This document shows positions 1-14,800 of a stretch of 64,000 bases of DNA, in pieces (position 1 is the first letter of the stretch; each line of letters opens with the position of its first letter). The DNA is taken from the NCBI RefSeq assembly GCF_037975245.1, contig NC_092573.1:18608265-18672264 (forward strand). The letters are read 5' to 3'. The notes under the pieces were generated by a model. The model was not told the origin of the DNA. It was given only the letters and a program-made list of their open reading frames with translations, and ran no database searches. The translations under genes were made by a program, and so were the position numbers. The DNA comes from Apostichopus japonicus (lineage: Eukaryota > Echinodermata > Holothuroidea > Aspidochirotida > Stichopodidae).

Positions 1-855
1 CTATAAAATGATGAAATACAAAATACTCTAAAAATTCCTAAAAAATATTGGCGACAGTCCTCAGTAGTTCTACTGCATTACAGTATTTTGTGATTAGGAA
101 ACCACACTTACGGATATTTTTGCGAAAAGCACAAAGCAACTTTTTTCCCCTGACCGCATGTACCATACCTGCTAAAATAACCCCTTTCAGTAACTGAACT
201 CCCGCATCCGACTAAAGCAAGTCTGATTTCCAGCTACACGGGCCACAAAGTCAATGGGACTTTAGTGTGTGATTTCTCCAACATGTAGTTAAGTCAATGG
301 AGAAGCGCCATTGACTTGCTATGTACAATCGTTTGAAACAACGTTCCATCAGAGTTTTCCCTTGCAGATGGTAATCATTGAAAACTTGAAACAAACGTCT
401 AGGATTGTGTAATTTTTCATATCAGATTATAGGTTTCGATATCAGATTACAAAATTATGAATGTTTTATTTCCGTTCAGTCTACTTTTCACTTTATTTAG
501 GTTGCAGTTGCAACACTGATAATGGTTATAATACCAGTTGTAAAAGCTGGCCCTAACTTTTTTTTTTCATTCCGTAGCCAATGGCTACTATTTCCCCCTT
601 CTGTAGTCTGTACAGCACTGCCATGTACTGTGTTGTGGTGGGATTGCAATATTGCGACTCATTGTTATAAACGTACAGCGCCCCATGTATGTATTACAGT
701 GTTCTTTATTTGCTCCATTAATCTTTACTTTGAAAGTTAAGTTGTTCATTAACATTAACATTCATTAACATCTTTGATTGTATTGGACTAGAAGTTGGTA
801 ATCATGCATAACACTTAATCATATATTCGGTCAGTTCCACGAAAACAATGAAATA

Positions 856-940
856 ATCAGTAATCGGCATCGGCCGATTGTCACAGGAATTAATCGGTAA
901 TCGGTAATAACCGATTATCATATAATCGGTCGAACACTTT
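856..940. repeat. ATCGG-rich inverted repeat, possible hAT terminal fragment
   Basis: Several copies of AATCGG and of its complement CCGAT in both orientations within 85 bp, ending at TCGAACACTT. Read on the other strand this begins AAGTGTTCGACCGAT, similar in style to hAT-type termini. No second end or target duplication was seen. Confidence 0.35.
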
Positions 941-1598
941 TGATGGGAAATCTAGATTATGGGTGAATATTACATGTAGCATTTTTCTGAATATCTTAAA
1001 AAGTTAGAATGCAATCCAAAACCCAGCTTTCACCGACTCAAATATGCGGTAGCTAAATGAGTACACTGCAGCAGTCACATGTAAAGAGGACATGTGTACT
1101 TTCAATTTCTAAGAGAAAACAAATTTTTCTCACAAAAATTGATCACATTGACATTACTTCCCTATAAAACACAACAAAGACTGATTTAGTATTTACAGTG
1201 GTCAGCCAATGTACTAAACTTAAGTAATGAAGAAAATTGTCCACTTTGGTGAGATTATCTTCTTCATGTTTCCACCTCACCTTCTTCAATCCTCACAATT
1301 TGTAGATCCCTTTCCTCATAGAAGAGCTTTAATCTTAGAAGATATGCCTTTTATGAAACCATTATATGATTTTATGAAACCAATTTTTATGAAAACCTAT
1401 TTATGAAACAACCCTCCCGTTGCCTGTCCCCACTCTCCCATCTTCCATCCAATTATTATTTCCAAATTCCTCATATATGTTTTACTCTATATCCATCCAT
1501 ATTATTATCACCATACACACCCTTCCACCTCATTCCATCTCTGGACTTTGTCATATATAACTATAGGAAAACTATTGATCACTTGCACGGCTTGAGAC

Positions 1599-1805
<207 letters not shown>

Positions 1806-3605
1806 ACAACAGAAACCTACCTTTGCATTGGTTAGAAACATCTTCGAAAAAGCAATTTCTCTTCCCTCTTTCTGTAAAAGATAAAAGAAATGAACAAAAA
1901 GACAAAGATAAATAACAAAATAACAAATTAGCGACAGCCCTTCAAGGCTTATTTGCTGGCCAAAAAAACGAGTTTTTGCAAGAAAAGATAAAGAAATAAT
2001 TTGAAGAGCAAAATTGATCTAGCAGCAAAATAAGAAAATATTGATCACAAGAGATTTCTTGACAGCAGAGAGAAAAATTATTGATAACAGATGTTCTTGC
2101 TTTCCCAACATTTATCTACCGGTAAAGCATGCGAAAGGAAAAATTGATCGGTTAAGATAGCAAATATCCATTTACAAATGACGCAAGACCGACCGTATAC
2201 TAAATACACAAAGTGTCAGACGTAAAATATTAGCACATTCCGTAGCAAACATCTTCATAAATGGCTTCCAATCTTTGTTTATCCTGACAGATATATCAAT
2301 ATTTAAATGTAAACATTATTTAAGTTTTTCTCAGTTTAACAGTTTATTCTTAATGACCAGGCTAATATGTCTTATCTGTTGTTTCTTCTTTAGGAATAAA
2401 TCGTGTCTGTCTTCTTCTGTTTTACAAATGAGAGTATAGAGTACTATACTAAACAAACAGAAGAAAATATTGACAAATAGGGTCGACGGTTGACTCGACG
2501 AGAGAACTTTGTACAGACTGCCTAAGTTTGAACGAATCGAATAAACCTGAGAGATAGTTGGTACCTCAAAGAATTTCCAATTTCCCCTGAGCTACTTCCC
2601 CTACTCTCAACCACCTCCAAACTTAACTCTTCTTCACTCCTACATTACAGTTTGTCTTTGTTCATTTAAGAGTAAAGTTCCTTAGACGTGATCTCCTTTG
2701 TCACATACAGCTCAAAGTTTACGGTTTAACAGCTGTGAGTAGCTCCAAGGGTGAAATCTAAGGAATTGAGGCAACAGAATTGGAAGTGCAGACAGAGAAT
2801 CCACTATCTGTGTGTATCAGAGCAATGATTCTGCTTTTCATATTTCATAAATGAATATTAAAAATTATGGTGGTCAATGGTGATGTAGGAGGGGTGGAGG
2901 GAGGAGGGGAGAGAGTGTGTGTGTGTGCAGTTAAAGGAAAGTTCCTAGTACTATTTGGTATTAGTAATTCATTCATCAAGTAAGACTTTATAAACACCTG
3001 TATGTAATTCAGTGTGAATTTCAGGGAAGTTTATATACTAAACATTTTTTTAAATTAAATAAAATAAAACTGTAAGCAAACTGCTTATCCACTAGAGAGC
3101 CTGTGTAAGAAAAAAAAATCTTTTTGTTAATTTACAGAGAGAGTGAGAGTAAACTACTGCATTGGTGTGTGATTGAGACTGGATTCGGAGAGCTCTTATT
3201 AATGACAATGGTAGATATCACAAGACAACATTTAACGGCTGGATCAGAGTATAATTGAACAGTTTTCCAAAACAAGATCTTCTGTGAGCTTCACTACTAT
3301 CTTACCTATGTGAAGTACGTTCCGACACAAAGATTGGTATGTACGCATTTGCAAGGAAAGTTATGACATGAGCATATCTGAACTGCCATTAATTTGATTC
3401 TAATAAATTAACTTCCATACACTCATAAGAAAGACAGAGGGATGCTCACAAATTAATGTTAAAACTTGGAAATATTTTCTTCATTACCTTCTTTTAGGTT
3501 CCCTGCTAGAATCCAAACATCAAACCCTCTCAACCTCTTTACACAGTTTTTGATTAAAACCCCCAAAGTCGTCCTCCCCCTTCTCCAAAGGTATAAACAT
3601 CTCAC

Positions 3606-4961
3606 CTGTTCATCTGTTTCCATTAGCTGTGGATCAGTCAACTTCTTCCTTATTTCAGAATCCCTCCTCATTTTGTTCCTCATCTTCTTGGTCACTAACT
3701 TTCGCCTCTTCACCCTCTTAGGCCCAAATTTCAAACCATCTGTCACCCCCTTGCCACTAACTTTCGAAACTTCCGGACCGATGTTGTCCTTAGACAGACC
3801 ACCCTGACCGGTGTCTCCTTTCTGTAATTCCTGGCCTTCGATGCCGGGGACATTCTCCTTACCACCCATGGGTCCGCTGCCCTCCTCGTCGGCTGCCCCC
3901 CTCTCCGGTTCGTCATCGCCCGTTACGTCCACCTCTGTCTCCTCCATATTCGATGGATTGCCGGCTGCATGTTCTTCACCCCCCGAAGTATCATTTGCTG
4001 GTAATTGTTCAAGATCTCCCTGTTGCTGTTGTGGAATCACTGGCGTAGATTCGGCCAGAGGGTTTGACATAAAACAGACCGAGGGGCTGCCTCTAGAGAC
4101 CCCGGTGGTTCCTAATTCCATCTTGTCTGTGGCATCGTCTGATTCCATATTATTATCCACATCTACAAAGTCCCCATCTGAATCCGGCAGACCTGCCGCC
4201 ATGGGGGACTCCTTAGAGTCGCCTGAACCGAACTTCAACCCTTTACGGACCTTGGCCTTCTGTGCGTTGGACCATGCATACTTATTACGTATCCCTTTAC
4301 CCAATTTGAACTGTCTGAGAGCGGAAGAGCCTTTTGGAGATGAGTTGAGTACGGGGAAACCGATTCGTTTGCCGGGACTGATTCCTTTCCTTTTAAGAGG
4401 GGATCTCTTCTTGGAAGATAATTTCTGCGATCCTTTCGATTTGCTTTTGTGTCCTCCTGACTTGGTCACAGGAGCCGCTACAGGGCCTGATGTTAATGTT
4501 GGCTGTACCCCTGAGAAACCCATGGAATAGGCGGTACCGTTTATGGTGATGAATGGCGTCCTACCCGTAGGGTCCACGGTGATGACACACCCTGGCATGG
4601 GTGGCTTTGGTAAGATTGTCGGGTTCACTGGAAATGTGCTCTTTTTAAGTTTTCTGGGCCTTTTGGGTTCTTTATCCAAAGTCCGTAGATTTATCTGTGA
4701 TCCAAGTTTAGACTGCGGTTGAGATAAATCCAGCGAAACAGCTTCCCCAGGTGCCGGTACTATATGCGTGACAAAAGGACCCTCCGACCCAAACCCCCCT
4801 GCTACTGTCCCCAATCTGACAAGGGAGAAATTGGATGTCGCCCCAACAGTGGCAGGTCCCATCAGAGCTCTCTTGTTATCTAACTGTCTCATGTCAGGCA
4901 ATCTCTCTTTTGGAGCCAGACTTCTTTTACTGTTATACTGAGGATTCTGTTTCAAAAATTT
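3606..4961 (-). CDS. GON4L: GON4L coding exon 14 (long disordered exon)
   Basis: 452 codons after an acceptor (ATTCCAG) at 4962-4963, ending at METDEQ|GTGAGA. It opens with [19 protein letters not shown]. The rest is low-complexity: Lys/Arg/Ser-rich between ~870 and 950 ([19 protein letters not shown]), then acidic, then a basic tail ([20 protein letters not shown]). The same layout, a long poorly conserved exon with basic patches, is found in vertebrate GON4L before the paired amphipathic helices. Reading through the donor meets a stop at 3459, which would give a short unspliced alternative C-terminus. Confidence 0.88.
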
Positions 4962-5799
4962 CTGGAATTTAAAAAAAAATCATGAAACATTTCCTTGCAA
5001 AAATATTCTATTTTCAATTATTATGATATTATTCAAAATTTATGAAAAGTAAAAATACACAGTGGTTCACCACCCAAGCACCATCACTCCCTCCCCTGCC
5101 CCCCACCCCAGCACCAGCAATTTAAACTTGCAAGTAGAGCTGTGCCTGGTATGAGCAACATTCCTAACAGCATTGCACTGGATGGAAACAATTGGACAAC
5201 TGATAATTTCCTTTTCTTTAATGTTTTTTTTAATGTATTTATGTTTCAACACATGGACACACATAAAGTTTGGGGTAGGCAGTGCCACTATCTAACGTTC
5301 TGTTATGTGGGTGCAAACCGTAGACACTTCTTAGGAAATGAAACGTGACAAATACGAAAGGAATAAAGTTTTATTAAATTGCCAAGTTGTAGGGTGAAGG
5401 GTTTGGTCCTCGTTGGCCAAAGCAAACAAGAGGCTTACTTTCTTTACACAAGTCCAGGTATGAGTTTGAAGTTTGGGTCTTAATTTGGACCAAGCCAAGA
5501 GGTTTCTGCCCTGATGCTTTGGTTTAAGCAGAGCTTTGGACAGTAGTCACCACTGCTTTCAGTAGGCTAGGGGTATTCACATATGTGGGGTTAATTCTTA
5601 ATGAATCATATATGACTAATCATACAGTGCCTGGCTTACTGGTGTACAATTGGTTACACTAGGGGAAAAACCGGTCAGACTTTTGGTAGGACATCTTTTG
5701 TAAAAGACACTTGAGGAAATTCACAATATTCTTTCACTTTTTCTACACTTTCTAGTCACTTTGATATGCAACTTGAAACAAGTCTCAATACCTTTTCGG

Positions 5800-5885
<86 letters not shown>

Positions 5886-8800
5886 AATATATAGTTTCTT
5901 TTTTTATTACTCTTGACCTTTGGACAGTTGATGTGTCTTTGGTATTCAGTACATTACCCTCATTCACTTACCCCCACCCACCACTGTGCCCCCCACACCC
6001 CCTTAAAGAACTCCTAACAGTGTTGTTAATTTTTATATTACAAAAGTAACCTTCAAAAGTGCCACATGATTAAATTTATTAGGATCTCACTCACCTCGAG
6101 CCAAGCTGGTTTCGGCGACATCATCTGATAAACTGGGGCTTTCTCTTTCCCTCTTTTTACAAATCTGCAAGTCCTCTTCAGCTTTGGAAGTTTATTCAGA
6201 TTTTTGTAATCCTAAATATGACGAAGAAAGAGAGAGGAAAGATTTCGTCAAAAATTTTCGGTGGAAATACCAAAGGCAAAACAAGAAGATTAAATGTCGA
6301 GTTGGAAAAGTATTTTTTATTCCAACTGTATTAGATCACTAGATGTAGCCAAATGCTGTTTGTCTATGACTTTGTCATCGTTTCTACCGAAACCTACTGA
6401 ACATTAATACTCAAAAATTACTCAAAATAACACTGAAAATTCCAAAAGTAAGTCTGCAATTGATCAAACTAAGACACCCACCCTCCTAGAATCTTTATTT
6501 TAAATATTCATCATATAAAAACTGATTAGGGAGTTATAAAGGATTCCGTTTTGATTCCAAAATATTGTTTGGGAACAAAGACAGTTTTCGTATCATTTTC
6601 ATCATAAATTACAATATACTGTATATATATGTGCAAAACATGAAGAAGAATTTTCACGTTCCGTTAGTTCTGTTGAGATATAGTCCCTTCCCAACGAATA
6701 CAAAGCAATCGATTTTATTCCCCTACTAACCACTCAGGCCTAGAGGAAGACCAACACCATAATGGATATTTTCTTCCAAACAAGTGCATGACATTGCCAT
6801 CAAGTACCACTTCAGCCGTCTAAAAAGTTCTAACAGTATTTGTCTGACGTGGAAGAGCACAAACTTCCAAACTTCGTCAACAAACATTTGAAAAATGAGT
6901 TCCTAATGTACTTTTCTCATTAAAGAAAACCTTTTAAATAGGACCATGAGTACTCTTCTTTTACCTTTTTTTCCCCTTCTCCTTTTCTTTCTATAATTAT
7001 CAGATTCACTAGTAAGTGCTGCAAACAGTCATTCTCAAATTTCCACGCTTTAGCTAATTTTTTTTTCCCAAGGAAGTACATTAAATACGTCAATTAACTT
7101 CATAAATGTTGTTTTCCTTTCTGCCACGGGATAGATTAAGAAACAAGAATGATAGGAAAGAATCGAGTAAATAAATTAGTAGAATGAAATCATAAGAGCA
7201 CTACAAATCACCGATCGGGCTCCCGGAAATCTGCAAATTACTGCCATTAGTAAAAAAACACTAGAAAGAAAGAAGTATTCGAGCACTTTCTTATCTAATT
7301 TCAGAGGTTGCTAAATGATCAATTTCTCCTAGAAGCTAAGCTGCAGAAATTGCAAAGTTAATCTAAACAATACGTGCTTAATGAACTCTGAGACACAGAA
7401 ATTAGAAAGATTAACGGGTAACAACTTATAAACAACACAAAAATAATTAATCATAAAGAGACATGATTTGCCAGATTTTCCTGATTATCTTTGGCAACAT
7501 TTTGAGACAATTCTTGATCTATAAATAACTAGGAGATACGGTAAAGCCGGTTTATCATGATCAATTTATACTTTCTGGAGTTTTTCTAAGATGGGTGTGT
7601 GAGTGAATTAAAAACACAACAGTATCCTACACTGTCAATGTTTTATTGGATTTAACGTGAGCCCATCATTTTGTGCAACTGAGGTCAATTTCTTTAATCG
7701 GCGTAGGATACAAATAAGTTTACAAGCGATCTTGAAGAAAAAAAAATTGATGAAATACACACGTATTTAGTGTTTAAGTTGTAGACTTGAGACTAAACTG
7801 GTGAACTTGAAGTTTCTTGGTGTACATGTTTTTCTGACATTTCAAAGTTGTTTTAAGCTTCAAAGCAAACTTGGCATGTGAATTATCTCTTTCTAACTCT
7901 GATTTCAGTGTCTCATGGAACACCTGATGTTTGGTCCACCAAATAGGGGTTTTTAAATCTAACATGACATTTCCTGTCACAACTCAAGGTTTTAACTAAC
8001 TGTGCCAAGCGCAAATCACTGCCGTCGTCAAAACAACTAGCTGTGCTGTCCCTATCGTTCCTTTGATGTCGGGCCGAGCTCATAGGCTATTCTGCTGGGT
8101 CTACTTACACCTCCTAGAGGTGGTTTAACCCATAGGCTATTTAACCCATAGGCTATTTAACCCATAGGCTATTCTGCTGGGTCTACTTACACCTCCTAGA
8201 GGTGGTTTAACCCATAGGCTATTCTGCTGGGTCCACTTACACCTCCTAGAGGTGGTTTAACCCATAGGCTATTCTGCTGGGTCTACTTACACCTCCTAGA
8301 GGTGGTTTGACGAATATGCTATTCTGCTGGGTCTACTTATACCTCCTAGAGGTGGTTTGACTCATAGGCTATTCTGCTGGGTCTACTTACAACTCCTAGA
8401 GGTGGTTTCCCTTCAATTTTCCACAATCTTTCATCGCTCCTTCATTATATAATACTTTATCAATAATTGATTGAGATTCACCTTCCAAATATGAGACTTT
8501 TCAAAAACAAAAGAGAGGATAGGACAAAGAAAACAAATTCTAATCTTATGACTTTTTGGGATTAAAATTTTATACTTGCTTTTTAAATTGAGGCCTGTTG
8601 GCATTTAGTTCAAATTTTGACCATGCAAAAAGCATAAGTTAATTTGTAACTAATGAAGTGTGCTTTTTAGTCACAGCAAATATAGGTCTGACAGCTCTGT
8701 AAACATTGCTATAAATCAGTTCCAAGAATCCAGCCTAACAACTGAGTTAATACCAGTTGAATATTAGACAACGGCAGCTGAATCGGTTGATCATTAAAAT

Positions 8801-11800
8801 GAAGCACTTTTTCTAATGTAATTTAATATAATACCTTTTCGAAGAAACGTCAAAATTTCAAATTGATATATATATATTGCTTTTGAACTTTTCTACAAGC
8901 CGTGTTACAAATATTCTTAACATGGAAGATAGAATGAAACAAAAACGGAACACTGGCTTTGGATTGTAACTAAATTTCACTGTCTTGCTCTGTTTATGTT
9001 ACCATGACTGTGAAATGTCACAAAATTAATCAAATCTTGACAAACAGCTGCTCCTAAAGTGTCAGAGAGACTGTTACATACTGTCAAGAGTACTTTAGTA
9101 TTTCAAGTTTGTTTAGCAAAATTGAAGACTAAACTTTGTCTCACATAAAATACATATGGTTACTGTGTGGAAAAAAAAAACGGCTAAGATTCTGCACAGC
9201 AATTTGTTCACTTTGCATAGTATTTTGTGATACGACAGCTGGATAAATAATTCCCTGAAAGATTAAGAAAGGGATAATTCAAAGCCAGCAATTTTTGTGT
9301 TAATTCATTGTCCTCTTGACTCAACTATACATATATCTGCATAGCAAATGCAAATTCCTGAGATTAAATATTACTACGTACAGTTACATGGTTTATTTGT
9401 GTGTTCAACCTTTGTTTTATTGCATGCATTGTTTCTTTTTTTTTTCTTTTCTTATTGTCTTTGTACGGGGGGTCTGCTTCGTAAGAGCCTCGGCTTTCTC
9501 AGACCTCCTCCACTTGTCACATACATTTTCTTCTATTATTGTGTAATATATTTTGAATGTGGAAACAAATAAATGAAATGTAACATATATGTCAAAGTTA
9601 AATGTTACATATGTTTGACAGTACATGACATCCCACATTACGTTATACAGTATGTGAAATGCCTTATATCATCATCTGTTATATATATATATATGCCAGC
9701 TGAACAGAGCTAATACAATTGCAAATAAAATAAACTGCTGACAATTACCTCATAGCGAAAATTACCAAAGAATCATAGAAAAATGGACAAACTAGAGCAA
9801 GCAAAGAGTATGAAAGCAATCCAAGCACTACCAGATGTTTTTGGACTTGTTCTCAATCAAACAGGATGTTTCAAGAATTCTTGCCGAGATAACCTGAAAT
9901 TTCTGTTGTAAATAATGTAAGCTACATTAAGTAAGGTGGTCCTTGTTGTCTTACTTGCCCCCAATTTGTTATTCAATCATCCCATCAACCCTCCCATTGG
10001 TCACCCTCACCGCCTATTCTGCCTCACCTGGCATATATTTTGCATTTATAGCGCTTTTAAAATTTAAAATTTTTCACATTTATATATATTTTAAATTTTA
10101 AGAATTTGTTTGTATAATTTTCAATTTCCCATTTGCAGTTTTTTTTTTTTATACAATTTATTGTCAGATTGTACAAATTTTCTACCCTTTTTATACCTTA
10201 CATTATCGATTTATATATTTGTATATCATGTTTGTATGTATTTTTCTGTAAAGCGCCTTAGAGCAATTTCTGATTGGATAAGGCGCTATAGAAATTTTGT
10301 ATAATAATAATAAATAATAATATATGGTGCTAAAACACACCACTAAAATGTCACTTATACTACCAGTAGTTTTAACTATGAAAACTTGGGCTTAAAAAAA
10401 AATCAACAAAATACCAACATCAATTGTTGCTAAAGTATCTTCTGGAGTGATATCCTTGTCAAAGTACACAGTATGAAAGAAGGGGCTAAGATATGTTCTC
10501 CTACAGCACATTATCTCTCCAAAATAGAAGAATCTGGACTAAACCACTGCTGCATCTTCCCTCAGCACAAATATAGTTCACAACCAATGTAGCATATTAA
10601 GTGCAATTTGTCTTCCTAATCTTGCAATGTCAACGTCCAACGAAAGCAAAGGCTAAAATCATGACGATACTTTTAACTCGGTAGAAAAAGTTAAAAACTT
10701 AGAAAGACTTTAAAAGGTTGAAACCTGGTGGGTCCTATGGTCACCTAACATCAACAAAGATTTTTGAACATATTTTTCGAGAGAGAGCGCTTGTAATGTT
10801 GGTTTGTCACCAGAACCGTTTACGTTATAATTACAACTATTCTTTACATCCGACTTGAGATAGTTGGACAAGTCAAAAAGACCTACCGTAATGACGTTTG
10901 ATAGTCCTTTCTTCGTGCTGTTCTTGATGTGATGTTTCAGCTGTTGGGCCGTCTTGGTAGGGAGCATATGTTCTACAACCAGAGCCTCTGGGTGGTCAAA
11001 ATCCTCAAACTGGTCTAGACCTAACACCAATAAACTGTAAGAAATTTTTTTTAGAAAATTATGATAGTAAAATATAATAATCATAATAAAAAATGAGACA
11101 ATTTTTAAAGCAGACCTTAATCTTAGTCTCGCAGTGAAACCATCAAACAATTCAACCACTTACAATTCAATGAACTACATAAATCAATAGGACGGTTCTG
11201 GGAGAGCTGCTATGTAACTTGCAAAGCAATGTACTATAAAGACATCATAGAAATACTTCCAGCAGTATATACAGTAGTTCTATAACTTCAAAACATTGTG
11301 GACAGTATGACATCATTGCAAGGATGGCATGGGAATTGCCATAGGGGACCAAATTCAAACTGTAGTGTGAGTACAACAACGTGATAACGAGTACAAGTTT
11401 GAGTACTCGCTCTTGTACTTGTATCTCTGCTAGATTTCTAAAGTACCCTGTGCACGAGTAGGAGTACAAATCTATGTGGATGAGTACAGGTTACTATGCT
11501 AGAATAGCACAGGTTTGGGGTACTCACTGGGAGGGACTCATTGCAAAGGACTCTCAAACAAAGGACTCACTCACTGCAAGGAACAATCGATCTCTACATT
11601 AACACGTTCCTTAAGGTGATGTCACAGATTGATTTGCATATCCCCTCAGCATGCCTTAAATTGGACCACACTTCTATCGGAACAAAGACCACATTAATGT
11701 GTTTGTTCTAAAAGTCAGGACTTACTTGTCCTCCGCCTTTGAGAAAAACACTTTCCTGGGTTGCTTGAAGGGAAAGCCAGTTATTGGGAGCAGCTCTGGA

Positions 11801-14800
11801 TACATGAAGACCCGACTCGTAGACATTATTTCTGCAGACTTCACCGGTACCGGAATCGGAATGCGACCGTGACAGGCATTCGCTGGTGCTGAAGCAAACA
11901 GAGAGAAAGAAGCTTCAATCAAAATGCCCCCCAAAAAAATGGAACAGTAACATTGTACAGAAAAGCTACTGAAAGTGAAGATTGCAGTATAGGAACATAT
12001 GCATAACAGCTAATACTAGTTATAGGATCATTTTAATTGAAACAAAAGAAGTTTTAGAAATCAATCTAGGCATATTGATGAACAGTAACTGAAAAAATTA
12101 TAACCATCATTCATGCACAAGACTACACTGTCAAACTTCTACCTAATAAAACCCACCTCCAAATATCTTTTTATAGCCTTTATGAAGGGCATCATATAGC
12201 CTTTGTGAAGAGCATCATATAGCCTTTATGAAGGGCATCATATAGCCTTTATGGAGAGCATCATATAGCCTTTATGGAGAGCATCATATAGCCTTTATGG
12301 AGAGCATCATATAGCCTTAATGAAGGGCTTCAGTATTGTCTGCCAATATGCTAGGAGGTCACATAATGGTCACCCGTGCTCAAACTTCAACAAACATCTT
12401 ACCGCCACTTTAAAAGTATTCACCAACACTCAGATATTGAGTTGACTATTTAAATACTCATCAATGTCCATGAATAATTCCAATGATTACAGCCTCTCAG
12501 ACAATACTTTTTGAAAACTTTTAGCAAAACTGGGGTAAATATTAATGACCTTTTAACCCTCCTGTCAGTTGATGGCATTATATTATCCAAAATTTGCAAT
12601 GTTAAAAAGGCCCTAAATGATCATTGTAAAAAAATCAACCAATATTTAAAATAATATTTATAGGTAATAATAAAGCATTTCCTCTTAAAGGTCCATATTG
12701 CATATATATCTCAAATTATTAGCATTCCATGAATGAAAAAGAGATTTCTGTTATAGAATTTTTAATCAGCGAACCCTAGTTAACAAATAATGAACCTTTA
12801 CATACAAATTGACAATACTGTTGGCCCAAACAATTTTGCATGCAAACCACACCTTTCTTATTCATATTTAAATCAACCAATCAAATCATCATTATCAAGT
12901 GACGTCAGACAATATTACAAACTGCCTGTTTCACTCATTTTACACTGATGTAGTAGGCCTATACTACTAAATGTTACTGAGCCATGCGTTTTAGCAATTT
13001 CCTTTCCAGGTAATGACAACTGCCAATCAAAACCTCCAAAAACAAGAAAAATAAGCTCTTAATAGACATATACAAATATTCATTACGCGTATTGAAGATT
13101 TCGTTAACAACAATGAGCTAGCAAGCCTAACGCAGACAAATCATAGGTACATACCATTAGTGTATTACTAACGAGTAACGTTAGTTGGTGTTTTAGACGT
13201 TCATGAAACAAATCAATCATGGCAAATGCAAGGCGTATAAATACAATGCATAATAAACTAGACTTACTCTACGGTGCTAAGGCATTAGGCCTTCGATATA
13301 ATCCATGGTACGTTCCATAATTTCGCTAATTTTATCAGAATTTCAATTTAACAGGCTGTGTTCAAATTGACCAATCATGTTGCTAAATAAACTGATTTTC
13401 AACGCATTATGCAAGCTCATTTTATGGCGTTCGTATAGGACTATATTGCACTGTACTGTGTACATATATATGGTTCGCACACTGGTACAGTATATGGAAC
13501 GGTCAATAATCCAGAAATTTCACAGTTATGTGCACAGAGATTGCGCAGTACTGAGGCAACCTTCATGCATATGTAATAGAGAGAACGTTTATAGGCGTGG
13601 CATATCATTGGATAATTAGCCCATTTTGCTGACCAAAATGTTGATCCTTTTTGCTAAATTTTGTAAGATTCAAGACGTTTTTCGTGCAAAAAATCATTGG
13701 TACATGTTTGGAGTAGCATAAGGAGCACAATTAATGGTATGCAGGCATCACTTTGGGGTGATACTTAAACTCAATATGCTCCTTTCATTTAAAGGAGAAC
13801 ATATCGAGAGAGTCTACGACAAAGATAGGAATAATAATTCAATACAGGAAGGTCTGAAGGCAAGCTATAAAGTGTGGAATCCTAAAAAGCTCAAAACAAA
13901 AATGAACATATCAAGTCAATGTCCAGTTAGGCAAGAAAGTGATTACGATACCATCATACCAGTCATGTTTTCTTTTGTTGAAAATTTTACTATATCGAAA
14001 AAAAAGATGAACACATTAAAATCAAATATATTTATCAAATCTTTCTAATTGTTCAGACAGAAACTATATCAAAAGAAAATAAAGTATTCTTCTGCTAAAA
14101 TAAATAAATACATAACAAAGAGGTAACAGCACGGAAGAAAAAAAGCCAAATATCTCTGAATCAATACCGCAGACACAGTCCCTTTTCCGTAAAGTTTTCC
14201 CACGAGCTTTTAGCCCTGCTGCCTTTATATCATGAAATGTCAATTCAAAGTGGAAATCTCTATAAATAACGTCGCTCCACGGAACATCTGCCATGAGCAA
14301 CCTAAACAGTTTTTTTGCTGAACCACAGGTCACCTTTAATTGGCCTCTTGCCTCCTTGGGAATCTCTCCATCAAATTCACTTTTCACCATAATTGATTTT
14401 TCTTTCATTACTCAAGCCTCTGGCATCCGTAATTTGATCACAGATTTTATGAGTTTTTGGGCGGCTGCCAAATACTGCAGATAAGAAAGACAAATTTCTC
14501 CCACAAGAAAAAAAAAAGGGGGGGGGAGAATGTGATTACATTTTTTTTTTGGCATTTTCAGGTACTTTTCTATATTTTTTTTATTGCAAAAATAATTTCC
14601 GTCCGTATGTACATGTGTAGGTTTTTCGACGAGATAGACTTTCAGATACTTAAGCAAACACCTGCCTAAAGAATAATTTTGGTTGTCTGAATAAAATTAC
14701 TGTCAATTAGCAAGCAGCTAGGTACAATTATAAAAGCGGTTACCGACTTGGAATGAATCGGGGAGAAGGAAGAAACACAAGAAAAGGAAAAGACTACTGT

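Noticed and set aside
3811-4530. 239-codon plus-strand frame opposite GON4L exon 14
   Set aside because: Antisense shadow of a long coding exon. The minus frame carries the splice sites, phase and family context.
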